From Cryptomeria japonica (lineage: Eukaryota > Streptophyta > Pinopsida > Cupressales > Cupressaceae), in contig NC_081408.1 of the NCBI RefSeq assembly GCF_030272615.1, positions 201,524,341 through 201,588,340 on the forward strand: a stretch of 64,000 nucleotides of DNA, in the 5' to 3' direction. A program made the position numbers and the translations under genes. Under the pieces are notes generated by a model. That model was not told the origin of the DNA and did not search any database. It saw only the letters and a list, made by a program, of their open reading frames with translations. Below, piece after piece: positions 34,561-45,637 of the stretch. The first letter of the stretch is position 1. Each line of letters begins with the position of its first letter.

Positions 34561-34918
34561 TTAACTTCTATGGGTAAATATCCTCATGTTAGACTCATCT
34601 TCAACCATAATGGATGAGCGCATCCTACTATCTATAATGTTAATTTACTGAACAAATTATATCCATGTTTTAAAGTAATAATATGTAATTAAGATAACCT
34701 GCCTAATTGGATCTAATGTCGTGAATTGAGTTAGGTGTTAAGTTACATAATCACATTGGGAGACCCTTTAGGTTTGTTTAGGTCTTGCGCTGCGTTATCA
34801 AATCTTTAGATAACTCCAATGTATCTTAATGTTGTTTCTTATTATAAAAAAAAAATATTGCACTCCTTGAGTGTGTTTTAGCTTTACCCCTTCGAGGTTT
34901 TTCTGGCGGGGCATTACA

Positions 34919-35480
34919 AAAACCTCTGATAAACTTGAGGAAACCAACAGTGAGCAAGTAGGAGAGGAACCAATAGTAACCTTCTGAGAACCGGTTGCAA
35001 AATAGCCTAGCACCAGTAACAGTGCTCCTACACTGGTAGATGTTGATGCTGATGAAGATGAGGATGAAGAAGAAAAGCAAGAGGAAACAACCAAGATTAT
35101 TCCTAGGTATGTAAAGCTGAATCATGATCCAAAATAGATCATAGGAGATAAGGATGCTGAAATTCTTACAAGAAGAAAGGTCAAAGAAAATTCTTGCATG
35201 ATCTCTGAATTTGATCCTAAAACATTTAAAGAGGCACATAAAAATGAAGACTAGATCGAGGTAATGGAAGAGGAACTTGACCAAATAGAAAAGAATGGTA
35301 CATGGTCTTTGGTACATAGACCCGAGCATAAAAATGTCATAGGCACCAAATGGGTTTTTAGAAATAAGCTGAATGAAGATGGCATAGTGGTAAGAAACAA
35401 AGCCAGACTGGTGTGAAAAGGATATGCTCAAGAAGAACGAGAAGACTATGGAGAAACCTTTGCTCTAGTAGCCAGATTGG
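34919..35480 (+). pseudogene. Copia RQ: linker and RT start, 3' half
   Basis: The sequence resumes the acidic linker (DEDEDEEEKQEE) and enters RT with VIGTKWVFRNKLNEDG. Stops include TAG near 35134 (P has CAG), TAG near 35252 (P has TGG) and TGA near 35413 (P has TGC). Confidence 0.85.
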
Positions 35481-36747
35481 AAGGAGTTCATATGCTTCTT
35501 GCATATGCAGCCCTCAAGGGATTCAAAGTATATCAAATAGATGTAAAATCTGCATTCCTGAAAGGAATACTAGAAGAGGAGGTGTATATAGAGAAACTAG
35601 ATGGGTTCACCCTATTAGAAGATAGTGACATGGTGTGTAGGCTACATAAAGCCTTGTATGGACTAAAGCAGGCACCTAGAGCATGGTATGAATGCTTGCA
35701 CTCCCATCTTGTGAAGATTGGATTTGAAAGAACAAGTCAAGATAGCAATATCTACTTGAAATCAGAAGGAGATCAGATTCTGATCTGTGAAGTATTTGTT
35801 GATAACATAATTTTTGGTGGAGATGACAAGATGAGTCATGACTTTGCAGATGAGATGAAGAAGGAATTTGAGATGTCACTTATAGGGGAGATTAAGTTCT
35901 TCATTGGACTACAGATTCAAAAAATGAAAGATGGAATCTTTATCACTTAGTCCAAGTATGTCAAAGAGGTATTGAAGACCTTTGGCATGGAAGACAACAA
36001 ACCAGTTGGTACACCGATGGTGACCAGTTGTAAACTATCAAAGGAGGATGACTCAGTATTGTAAATGAGAATGAATACTGATCAATGATTGGTAAGTTGC
36101 ACTATGTAGCACATAACAAACTAGACATTGCACATGCAGTGGGCATTACTGCACGGTTCCAAAAAAGCCCAAGACAATCCCACTTGGTAGCAGTCAAGCG
36201 GATTTTGAGATATTTGAAGGGAACTATTGACTATGGATTATGGTATCCATACAGTAATGATTTCAACCTGAAAGTGTTTACAGATGCTGATTGGGCTAGT
36301 AATGTGGATGACCAAAAGAGCACAACTGGTGGTGCATTCTTTCTTGGTGGTAGACTAGTCTCATGGATGAGTAAGAAGCAAAGTTGTATCTCTCAGTTTA
36401 CAGCAGAAGTGGAGTATGTTGTAGCATTTATGAACTACACCCAAACAATTTGGATGCAGCATGTATTAAATGGCTTCAAAGTTCCTGTATCTGAACCGGT
36501 AAGTATATTTTGTGGCAACACAAGTGCAATTAACATCTCCAAGAATCCGGTTTTGCATGCTAGAACCAAGCACTTCGAGCTCAAGTATCATTTCTTGTGG
36601 GACAAGGTTCAAAACAAAGAGGTTGTATTGGAACATGTTTCCAGTAAGGAGCAGTTAGCAGACATATTCACCAAGCCTCTACCAAAGGCTACCTTTACCT
36701 ATTTGAGAGGTGAATTAGTGGTGATGCCCCTTCAAGAGGTGAACTAA
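35477..36747 (+). pseudogene. Copia RQ: RT core and RNase H
   Basis: The frame 35477-35950 has [25 protein letters not shown] and FVDNIIFGG. The second catalytic Asp (35804-35806) is Asn, so RT is dead as written. RNase H runs 36085-36747 in one open frame (VFTDADWASNVDD, SKKQSCISQFTAEVEYV, FCGNTSAIN with a catalytic Asp changed to Gly) to the natural C-terminus DIFTKPLPKATFTYLRGEL. A stop and frame change lie between, at 35950-36085. Confidence 0.88.
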
Positions 36748-36997
36748 AGGTGTGTGCTCCACATCAGTCAGGTCTTACATTGATATATCTTTGTTTAGGA
36801 TTGGTGTGTTGAAGGATGCTACTCCTTAGGGGGAGCAACATAGTGGAACATAGATGTGTATGCCTCCACTTTTGGCATTGTTGTCAAAGGGGAAGAAGAT
36901 GTGAAGTAGAAAATATATCTGTCATATTGGGGAGAAGATGTGAAGTAGAAGCAGAAAGGTGTCTTCGTATATTGCCATCAATTCCAAAGGGGGAGAT
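36748..36997 (+). other. Copia RQ: 3' tail and PPT
   Basis: The untranslated tail has AAAGGGGGAGA (36987-36996) directly before the 3' LTR. Confidence 0.78.
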
Positions 36998-38512
36998 TGT
37001 TGGCATATGTGCAGAGCATTATGCAATGATGATTTTGTATGTTGTCATTGATGTCAATATGTTGAAGTATGAACTGGTATGTTGTAGTAAGCAAATTGGC
37101 AAGAGAACCGATATGATGATGTAAACCGGTATTTGTGAAAAAGTGAAATGGTATGTTTGTTCAAGGTGAACTGGTATGTTGGAATGAGAACTGGTATATG
37201 GAAGTTTTGTATCGGGGTTTCATTTGGCATGACTACCGGTTGGTAGTCTCAACTTCAGGGTTTCCAGTTGATGCATTCCAAGATTGTGTGATTCAACCGA
37301 TGACATCTTGTAATGAGTTAGTATTGTAATAAAGACCAAATAAGTGTTGGCACGTCAGCCTTGTGTGCGTGAAGGATTTCCTTGAAGATCTTGCATGGAG
37401 ATTGATCCTAACTACCTTGGGAATGTGTGAAGTCTCTTTAAACGGTGGAGAGTGTGTGATGAGTTATCAACTTCCTGAAGTAGCAAAGAATGAACATTGG
37501 AGAACATCTTGAGATCTGTTCAAGACTGTTGTATTCGATGCAGTGTGATTAATGGTCAGGACTGAACAGACTAGATTGTAAAACCTAAATGTTTAGGGTT
37601 TAGGGTTTATTCTACCGACCTATCTGTTTCCTATAAGGTCGATGATATTTTTCATTTTGTTGTTGTTGGAAAATGTTATGTGTGTATCCAAGTGAAGAGA
37701 TACTTGATTCTTGCCAGACTAGAGAAGTGTATTGATACCTGCAAAGTGTGATTGCAAAAGAAGAGGAGCTAAAGTGGATCTGCCTTGGCATTAAGTGTTG
37801 TTGTCAGATCAGTGTACTACCTATTGACTTCTAACCATTTCAATAGTTGGAAAATCCCTTAATCGGGTAGCTTTAATAGGATTTTGTGTAAATCCTTTAA
37901 AAGGGTGACTCAACTTAATGAGTTCTTCAAATCCTCTTGCGAGGTAACCTTTAATAGGGTTCTAACCTTTAACCAGGTATTTAGCCATCCCTTAACCCGG
38001 TGATCCCTTGCAGGATTGGTTTCTAGCAGAACCTATTGTAAAAGTCTCTAACCGGACAAGGCTCCTAATAGAGCAGACTTCAAAAGAGTTCAAGAGAAGC
38101 TTGTGGGTATTCATCCCCACCATGGTTTTTCCCAGTTGGGTTTCCATGTGAAAAAGCAGTGTGTCATGTGTGATGTCTTTCATGTGATGGTTTAGTGTTT
38201 TATGTCAAAGTCATAAAACATGTTGAACTAGCAGTCATTATATTTCTAATGATAGATTACTTGTTTTTGCATAAGGGTGAAGTGGAAATGAGGTATTAGA
38301 TTGCATGGAAAGCTAAGTGTTACCAGTTTATGTCTTTCACATTCTCACTGTGTTTTACCAGTAGTAATTTGATTTAGCCTGGTGTTATTGTTTTCCCGTC
38401 AAGTGTTGTGTTTACAGTCAAACCGGTTCAGGGAAAGTGTTTTTGCCTGTACTAATTCACCCCCCCCCTCTCAGTACTGGTTTGGTACTAACTGTTCATC
38501 ATTAACTCATCA
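36998..38512 (+). mobile_element. 3' LTR of RQ
   Basis: TGTTGGCATATGTGC to AACTCATCA, 1515 bp. Double telomere-like motif at 37592-37609, TTTTTCCCAGTTGGGTTTCC at 38126-38145 and a C-run near 38459-38467. Followed by GTAGC, the TSD. Confidence 0.92.
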
Positions 38513-39410
38513 GTAGCTCTCATCAAAGCCGGAATAAAATATTTCTCTGTTAGTTCTGTCGGTTGATGGAAAACATCAACTATCTAAGTCTCTACTGGTG
38601 GGGGTATGACCCCAAGCTAGTCTCTAAGATATTCAAAAGTCTCTTTGGGCAAAGGCTTAGTGAAAATATCTTCAATCTGCTCTTTAGTATTCACATAAAC
38701 TAGTTTTACTTCTTTTGCTTCAACATTCTCTTTCAGAAAGTTGAATTTCATAGAAACTTGTTTAGTTTTAGAGTGTAGTACCGGATTCTTAGATATATCA
38801 ATTGCTGCAGTGTTATCACAATAGATGGTTATAGGTTCCTTTCATTTGACGTTTATGTCCTTCAACATTTTCTTAAGCCATAATACCTGTGTACAGTTAG
38901 TTGATGATGTGACATATTTTGATTCTGCTGTTGATAAAGATGTACAACTTTGTTTCTTACTCAACCAAGAAATTAATCTGCTTCCAAGAAAAAATGCTCC
39001 GCCGGTGGTGCTTTTACTATCATCCACATCTCCTGCCCAATTTGCATCTGTGAATGCACATAATTCAAATTTTTCATCTCTAGGATACCATAAACCAAGA
39101 TTTGTAGTGCCTTGTAATTACCGAAAAATCCTTTTTACTATTGATTCATAATTTTCTCTAGGATTACTCTAAAATCTTGAAACAATACATACTACATTCA
39201 TAATATCAGGTCTTGTTTGTGTCAAATACAATAGGCCTCCTATCATAGATTTGTACCTAGTCAGATTAACAAGTGTAGATTCATCTCTTAGTGATAATTT
39301 GTCATTTGTAGTCATAGGTGTGCTTACCGGTTAAGAGTTCTCCATCCCAAATTTCTTTAGTAACTCCTTCAAGTACTTGGATTGACTCAAGAATATACCT
39401 TTATCAGTCT
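38513..39410 (-). pseudogene. Copia S: RNase H remnant and C-terminus
   Basis: On the minus strand 39027-38842 gives MDDSKSTTGGAFFLGSRL, SWLSKKQSCTS and ESKYVTSSTNCTQVLWLKK. The frame then decays toward a DIFTKPLPKETFEYLRD-like C-terminus near 38600. It is cut at 38513 by the RQ insertion. Confidence 0.83.
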
Positions 39411-40068
39411 ATAAAATCTGCAATCCTAAAAATAATTTTATCCCTCCAATCATAGACATTTCAAATTCATGCTGCATTTCAATAGAAATTTCTTTACATA
39501 ATCCATCTTCTCCTCCAAAGATTATATCATCAACAAAAACTTCTATAACCAAGATGTCATCATTAGTCACTTTATAGTATAAGTTGTTGTCAGCATTACC
39601 TTTAGAAAAATCAATCTTCAAAAGATATTTATCCAATCTAGCATACCAAGCTCTTGGAGCTGGCTTCAACCCATACAATGCTTTCCTTAACCTGCAAACC
39701 ATATCTTTGTTATCTGTCAAAGAAAATCCATCAGGTTTCTCAAAGTAAACTTCTTCTTCAAGATCTCCATTCAAAAATGCACATTTAATATCCATTTGAT
39801 ATACTTTGTAGTTCTTGTGTGCTACAAAAGCCAAGAATAATCTAACTGCCTCAATTCTAGCTAGCAGTGCAAAGGTTTCATTATAATCAATTCCTTCTTT
39901 ATGAGAATATCCCTTACACACTAGTCTTTCTTTATTTTGGATTACCTTCCCATCTTCATTAAGTTTGTTTCTGAATACCCATTTTGTTCCAATCACATTT
40001 TTGTCTTTAGGTCGAGGAACTAATGTCCATGTGTTATTCTTCTCAATTTGTTCTAGTTCCTCTTCCAT
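39409..40068 (-). pseudogene. Copia S: reverse transcriptase
   Basis: The 219-codon open frame holds MEEELEQIEKNNTW, VIGTKWVFRNKLNEDG, VYQMDIKCAFLNGDLEEEV, LKPAPRAWYARL and the catalytic FVDDIIFGGED (Asp pair at 39526-39531, intact). It covers the RT core from fingers to palm and stops after LFLGLQIL, where relatives continue. Distinct from U (about 60-65% by eye in shared blocks) and closer to P and RQ. Confidence 0.88.
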
Positions 40069-40197
40069 AGCTTTAATCTAGTGTTTATCTTCACATGCCT
40101 CATTAATTGATGATGGCTCAATTTGAGAAATAAGATCTACATCTTCATTTTCCAGTCTTCCTCTTGTCATAACTCCTTGAAACTTGTTCCCAATTAT

Positions 40198-41440
40198 CTA
40201 ATTTTTAGAGTGATTCAGTCTTACATATCGGGGTGTCTTCATTTGTTGTTGTTCCTTAGTTACAGTGGAATTTTCAGATGATACCAGGGTAACTAGATAT
40301 TCATTTTGTACCAGTGGATTCAATGTAGGTTCATTTGTCAGTATCTTTGTTGCCAGTTCAGAGTCTATATACCTTGAAGTTCCTCTAAATTGTTCATCAA
40401 TCTTCACATTTGTACTCTCAACAATTTTCTGCAATCTGTTGTTAAAACATCTATATGTTTTTCTCTTAGATGAATAACCAAGAAATATTCCTTCATCACT
40501 TCTAGGATCAAATTTTCCAATATACTCATCTCTTCTAATACAGCATTTACTTCCAAATATTCTGAAATATTTAAGAGTAGGAGTAATACCAAACCATAGT
40601 TCATGAGGGGTCTTACCGGTTTCTCCTTTGATGTGAACTTTGTTGAATGTATAGACCACTATGCTTACTGCCTCTCTCCAATATACATGTGGTAGATTTT
40701 CTTTAGATAACATACTTCTAGCTGCGTCCAAGATAGTTTTGTTTTTCCTTTCTACAACTCTATTCTGCTATGGTGTCCGGGGTGCTGATAACTGTCTTCT
40801 GATTCCATTCACTTCACAGAATGTATTAAATTCCTTAGATGTGAATTCACCTCCTTGATCTAATCTTAGACATTTGATTTTCTTACTGGTTTCATTTTCT
40901 ACCATTGTCTTGAATAATTTGAACTTCCCAAGTACTTCTGATTTTTCTTTGAGAAAAGTAACCCAACACATTCTAGAATAATCATCAATGATTAGCATGA
41001 AATATCTATCACCTTGTAAGCTTTTGGTTCTAGCTAGACCACATAAATCAGTATGTATTAAGTCAAGAGCATTATTGGATTTTTCTGGAATACTTTTAAA
41101 AGATTCTCTAACTTGTTTTCCAAATTGATATTCCTTACATACCAGATTGTGAGGCTTAACAATCTTAGGTAAGTCTCTAACTGCCTTAGTAGTACTAATT
41201 TTTACCATGCAATCAAAATTTACATGACAGAGTCTCTTATGCCATAGCCAACTTTCATCAATATGTGCAATCAAGCATGTCTTTTCACTATTATTCAAAT
41301 GAAAGATATTTCCTCTAGTTTGATTACCGATTGCAATTTCCAAACCAGTTCTATTCATAATTTTGCATTTTCCATTCTTGAATGTAACTGAAATCCTTTC
41401 TCAACTAATTGACCAACACTCAAAAGATTATGCTTTAAAC
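40198..41440 (-). pseudogene. Copia S: integrase
   Basis: 41358-40768 holds the zinc region (LCHVNFDCMVKISTTK...CKEYQFGK, with the second zinc Cys changed to Tyr) and the core HTDLCGLARTKSL and LRLDQGGEFTSKEF. A TAG at about 40768 replaces the first Gln of PQQN. 40731-40198 continues with ELWFGITPTLKYFRIFGSKC to IFLGYSSKRKTYRC. Four zinc or catalytic positions can be read; the zinc site is damaged. Confidence 0.86.
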
Positions 41441-41441
41441 C

Positions 41442-42214
41442 TTATGCATAATAGACATTGTCAGTATTATGCTTACCATCAAGAGATATAGTACCTTTTC
41501 CTTTTATCAAACAAGCTTTATCATCTCCAAATCTTACCAAACCTCTATTATATTCTTGAAAGTTCAAGAATTTACCTTTATGACCAGTCATATGATGTGA
41601 ACATCCTGAATCAATGATCCATTCATCCTTAACTTCAACTTTAGTTGTCAAGGCCTGCTCTACAGATTGAACAGTAGCTATCAGTTGATCTTCTATAATA
41701 GCAACAAAAACCCATCCATTGTCTATTGGATCCTTGTTAGAATCATCAGTGACTCGTTCATCAGCAAGATAACAAGATTTATCTTTATTCTTTTTAAATT
41801 TGTACCTCTGATATTCAGGGTTAGGCTTGTATGTTCTTCTAGATTCTTCTCTTAGTCTAGCATGTCTATCAGGGTATTTTAAAGCCATATGACCAATCTT
41901 ATTATATTTAAAACATTTAAAGGGTGCTTTACCTTCATGCTTACTTCCAGCTAGACCTTTAGGCATTTTCCTTGCAAATAGTGCTTCAAGTTCTTCAAGT
42001 TCTTCATTTTCTCTTCTGCTTTCCTCAAGTTCTTTTTCATAAAAGGCTTTCCAATCAGATTTGTCAAAAGATGGTGCAGATGATGTTGATGCCTTAAAAG
42101 CTAAATTTGTCTTTATAGTAGCAACATGACCAAATTCCTCAATTTCAAAAGTTGAAAGTTTTCCAATCAATGTATCCCTAGTTGCTGATGTATTAGGCAT
42201 TGTTCTTAACTCAT
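41442..42214 (-). pseudogene. Copia S: gag C-terminus and protease, 5' truncated
   Basis: The frame enters at about 42211 with NELRTM (mid-gag); the gag N-terminus, PBS and true 5' LTR are missing. The knuckle is CFKYNKIGHMALKYP, with two of three Cys changed to Tyr (TGT to TAT). Protease active site WIIDSGCSHHMTGHKGKF is intact. The 252-codon frame stops near the LRHNLLS block. Confidence 0.85.
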
Positions 42215-43302
42215 TTATCTACCACACCTCACTGGTTTGCTTAACTGTTGAACTACAGTTATACCGGTACCCAATCACTACCGATTAAACCCTCTCACCA
42301 ATTTGCTTGCTCACTTACTCTATAAGATTTTAGAAATTTTTTTTCTATGGCCAAAATTCTTCTCTGTACTTAATCTCTCTTCTCTCTTTTTCTTCTCTAC
42401 AACATCAACTTGCTCTATCTCAAGCTCATCTATTTAACATCTTGATTTCCTATCAAGAATGCATTTAAACACTGAGCAGTTAGGGTATCCTTTACCTGAC
42501 ACAATCTTCATGAGATCCAATCCAGTCATCTTGGATCGATCACATGTACTCCAAGGATGCATCTATACATGTTTCCCATTATTCAATGCATACATGCTAA
42601 AGATAGTAATCACGTATAAGATTTCCTACCTTCAAATATGTTGACTCATAAAATGCATAGATGTTACCTCATCGATGTCTTCTTGCAATTGGATTTACTT
42701 TGCACTGATCTAGGTGCCAACTATTCCCTAATCTTCTTTTGTCATTCTTTCTTCCTCGAGCTGCAACAGTCAGTTACAATCCTATGATTTGTGGATATTT
42801 CATTAATGTCAACTAGTTGTTTCAACAACCATGTCGATGGTGGCTTCACTGACCTCTGCATGTTTACCACCTTAGCTCCACATGGCATCACAATGGTCAA
42901 TCACTTAGATCACTGACACACAGTCAATTCATACTTGATCATTTAGGGAACTCATACTAGTACAACCCTTTACCAGTGAGACCTTCTTCTTTTGCTAACC
43001 AGTAGTGCACACTACACTGGTAACACATCTTCACCTCAAGTAGTTTGTGATAACTTTAACATTCTGCCTCTTCATCAAGAATAGGAAGCCAACCTCTAGA
43101 CCGGTTTATTTCTCTACCTGTTATTACTCAACATGTTAATATGCACACAGTCTGCAGCTTGATTTATGCCTTATCGGTAAGCCTTCATTCTATCTGCTCA
43201 CTCTCATCTGAATTGCCATCATACCGGTCACTCCTTCCTTCTTGCTAGTGACCTTGCCAAACTGGTTGATATCAATGACAACTTAATGCCAGAATGCCAA
43301 CA
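42215..43302 (-). mobile_element. U-type copia LTR fragment next to S
   Basis: On the minus strand it begins TGTTGGCATTCTGGCATTAA at 43302, like the U 3' LTR at 3375. It runs 1088 bp to 42215, where it meets mid-gag of S. Its last 260 bp match 10619-10885. The end nearest the PBS (equivalent to 9980-10618) is missing. Confidence 0.72.
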
Positions 43303-43414
43303 AGACCCCTAGGTAATATGGTTGGTGTTAAACTAAGGTTCCCTTTTCCATTGCTATCAAAGGGGGAGAGAAACCGGAATAGAAACTATTGACATCAATG
43401 CCAAAGGGGGAGAT
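43303..43414 (+). mobile_element. Copia W: 3' tail and PPT
   Basis: Plus-strand tail with TCAAAGGGGGAGA and, directly before the LTR, AAAGGGGGAGA (43403-43413). It abuts the start of the U-type LTR at 43302; the W coding region is not in the window. Confidence 0.7.
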
Positions 43415-44684
43415 TGTTGGCATTGAATTGTCATTGATGTCAACCGGTATTGCAGGATACCAGTAGGGTGTGTCAACCTTGTATGAAGAAGATTGAACTG
43501 ACATAAAGAATAGAAGTATGATCATGTGTTGATAGATGATATCACAAGTACAAGGTGAGATGCAGGAGTGAGTTGGCATGCCTGAGTATTAACTAGTAAG
43601 ACATAAACTAGTATGAAGGTTGGTTGTTTATTTATGATGAAGAGGCAGAATGTTAGATGAATCACAACAACACCCAGTGAGTTGAACTGAATGAATGACA
43701 TGAAGACATACCAGAAGGATAGATGAACTGTTAGTATTGTGTAATGCTGATAATAGTGGTTGTCCTATGTATTTGGTAAACCGGTACTGGTCTGTATCGG
43801 TAGAAGGATTTGTACTAACAGGGATGTTCAAGGTGGAACCGCCTCTTTGTCGGTGAGTTGAAAGTATGCTGATGTGTGCCATGGGGAGCTGAGGTCGAAA
43901 ACATGAAAAGGTTGATAAAATGTTCATCGACATGGTTGTCGATGCAATTGGTTGTCATTAAATGATAAATCCAAAAATCATAGAATTCTATCTGACTATT
44001 GCGGCTCGAGGTTGAATGGACGACAGAGAATGATCAGGTAGTTGTTGGCATGGTGATTGGAGCATGATATCTGATTAGAGATTGACCTCCAGTTAGAAAC
44101 AACTGGATGAAATGAGGTCAACCAAGATCAAGGCCGTAAAGTAGGGTAAGCTTTGCTATTGTTACAAAACATGCATTGGATGAATAAAAACATGTACAAA
44201 TGCTTCTCCTCAAAGAAGGTGAATGATCCAACGCAGATCAAACAAGATTTGATGCATATTTGGTTGAAGGAAAGAAACCCCGACTGCCTGATGTTTGAAT
44301 TTTTTTTTGGTGGGAAAACTTGTTTTTAAACATACAAGTCTAAATCGTTGAGGCTGCTGTTGTGGAATTATACATGATTATGCTGGTGTGTGAAAGATAG
44401 AGAGAAAAAATTATTTAAGTAAAGAACAAATAAATCTCAAGTGATTGTTTGTTGAAGGAGAAACCGGTAAGGTGTGAACCGCCAGAGAACAACCGACAGA
44501 GATAGAACCTATTAGAGTGTGAGCAGGTGGGAGGTGAATCTAACAAACAAAGGAAGGGAAGTTTTTTGACAGAGAAAGAACCAACAAAAAGGTAGTGTTG
44601 TAGTGAGTGTGGAGGTTTCACAAACCAGTAAGATTGAAACCAGTAGAGCAGTGTATTGAAGGGTTACAAAAATTCATTTGTAAT

Positions 44685-45637
44685 TGTTGTGCTCTGTGAA
44701 GTGTACCTATACCTGCAACCTCAATGCACTGAATAAATCATTACAAGCAATGGTTAGAAGATATAATCAATGAAACACAAAACCATAGCTAATCAACTTA
44801 TTGCCTCCTAGTAAATGCGAGTTTGAATTTTGCTCTCAGATCTTAGTATGCAAATTCCAGTGACTTGACTACACTTAGATGGAGGATTTGAATGCTGAAA
44901 ATGCATGATCTAGCAAGAATAGCATGATTAAGCTATATGAATGATTGATTATCCTAGCATGATTAAGCTAAGATTTAAGCTAAATTGAGCATGATAACAT
45001 TGCTAAGAATGATAAATTATAAGCTAGATTCCTATAATAACAATGCAAATGATGAAATCAAATTGGGACCCTTATTGCTCCAGAATGAGGTCTATTTATA
45101 GGATTTCCCAAGGCTAGGGGTGAGTTGGCATGAATCAACAGTTGAGATTGATCTGAAGATATCAATGGTTAAATTGGAGGAAGTTGGCAAAGGGAGTTGA
45201 ATTAAAGGTAACACTTAGTGACAAGTGTCACAAAGGTTCTAGAAGATGTTGGATGAAAGGTGACAAGGTGGTAGGTAGAATGGGTTAAGTTTAGGAGTGG
45301 TTAGGTTTAGGAGTGGTACAAGCTAGGAGAATTTGAATTTAGAAATTCATATATTAGGAAAATGACTAATTAATCTCAACAACTCATAGATGATTTGTTT
45401 TAATTAATTAGGAGTTGGAAGAAATGAATTTGCATGGAGGGAATTAATTAATTTGAATTAATTAATTAAAGGGGTGAAATGAACCTATTAAATAAATCCT
45501 TAGATTTATTAATAAGTAGATGAAAAGGGAAATTTAATCAAATTGCTTAGTGAATTCAATTAAATTGGGGAGGAGAGATTAATTGAGATAATTGCTTATT
45601 CAATTAATTATCTTCAGACCATTTTTAGGTGAATACA
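44685..45637 (-). mobile_element. 3' LTR of V
   Basis: Minus-strand start TGTATTCACCTAAAAATGG at 45637 and end GAGCACAACA at 44685. Colinear with the 5' LTR without gaps that I can see. Confidence 0.92.

Larger units (their letters stand above)
22895..34918 (+). mobile_element. Non-coding insertion N in RQ, itself split by P
   Basis: About 4.4 kb (22895-26491 plus 34071-34918) separates the two halves of RQ. Candidate ends are TGTCCCTAC (22897) and GGGGCATTACA (34918), a TGT...ACA pair as in LTRs. The flanking RQ sequence AAACTCT / AAAACCTCT gives only an imperfect duplication, so ends are uncertain by about 10 bp. No gag or pol motif is seen. The right end (TTCGAGGTTTTTCTGG) reads like a gypsy LTR end. 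Best guess: a very long solo LTR. Confidence 0.5.
19319..38512 (+). mobile_element. Copia element RQ, split by N and P
   Basis: The 5' half (19319-22894) and 3' half (34919-38512) are one element. Both LTRs belong to one family, the 5' half stops in the integrase-RT spacer exactly where the 3' half resumes, and the outer flanks are GTAGT (19314-19318) and GTAGC (38513-38517), a TSD with one transition. It is inserted in S. Its two coding halves are clearly more decayed than P. Confidence 0.87.

Noticed and set aside
34826-35431. 201-codon minus-strand ORF
   Set aside because: It spans the N/RQ junction antisense to the acidic linker and RT start; Ser and Phe runs come from the GAAGAT-rich sense strand.
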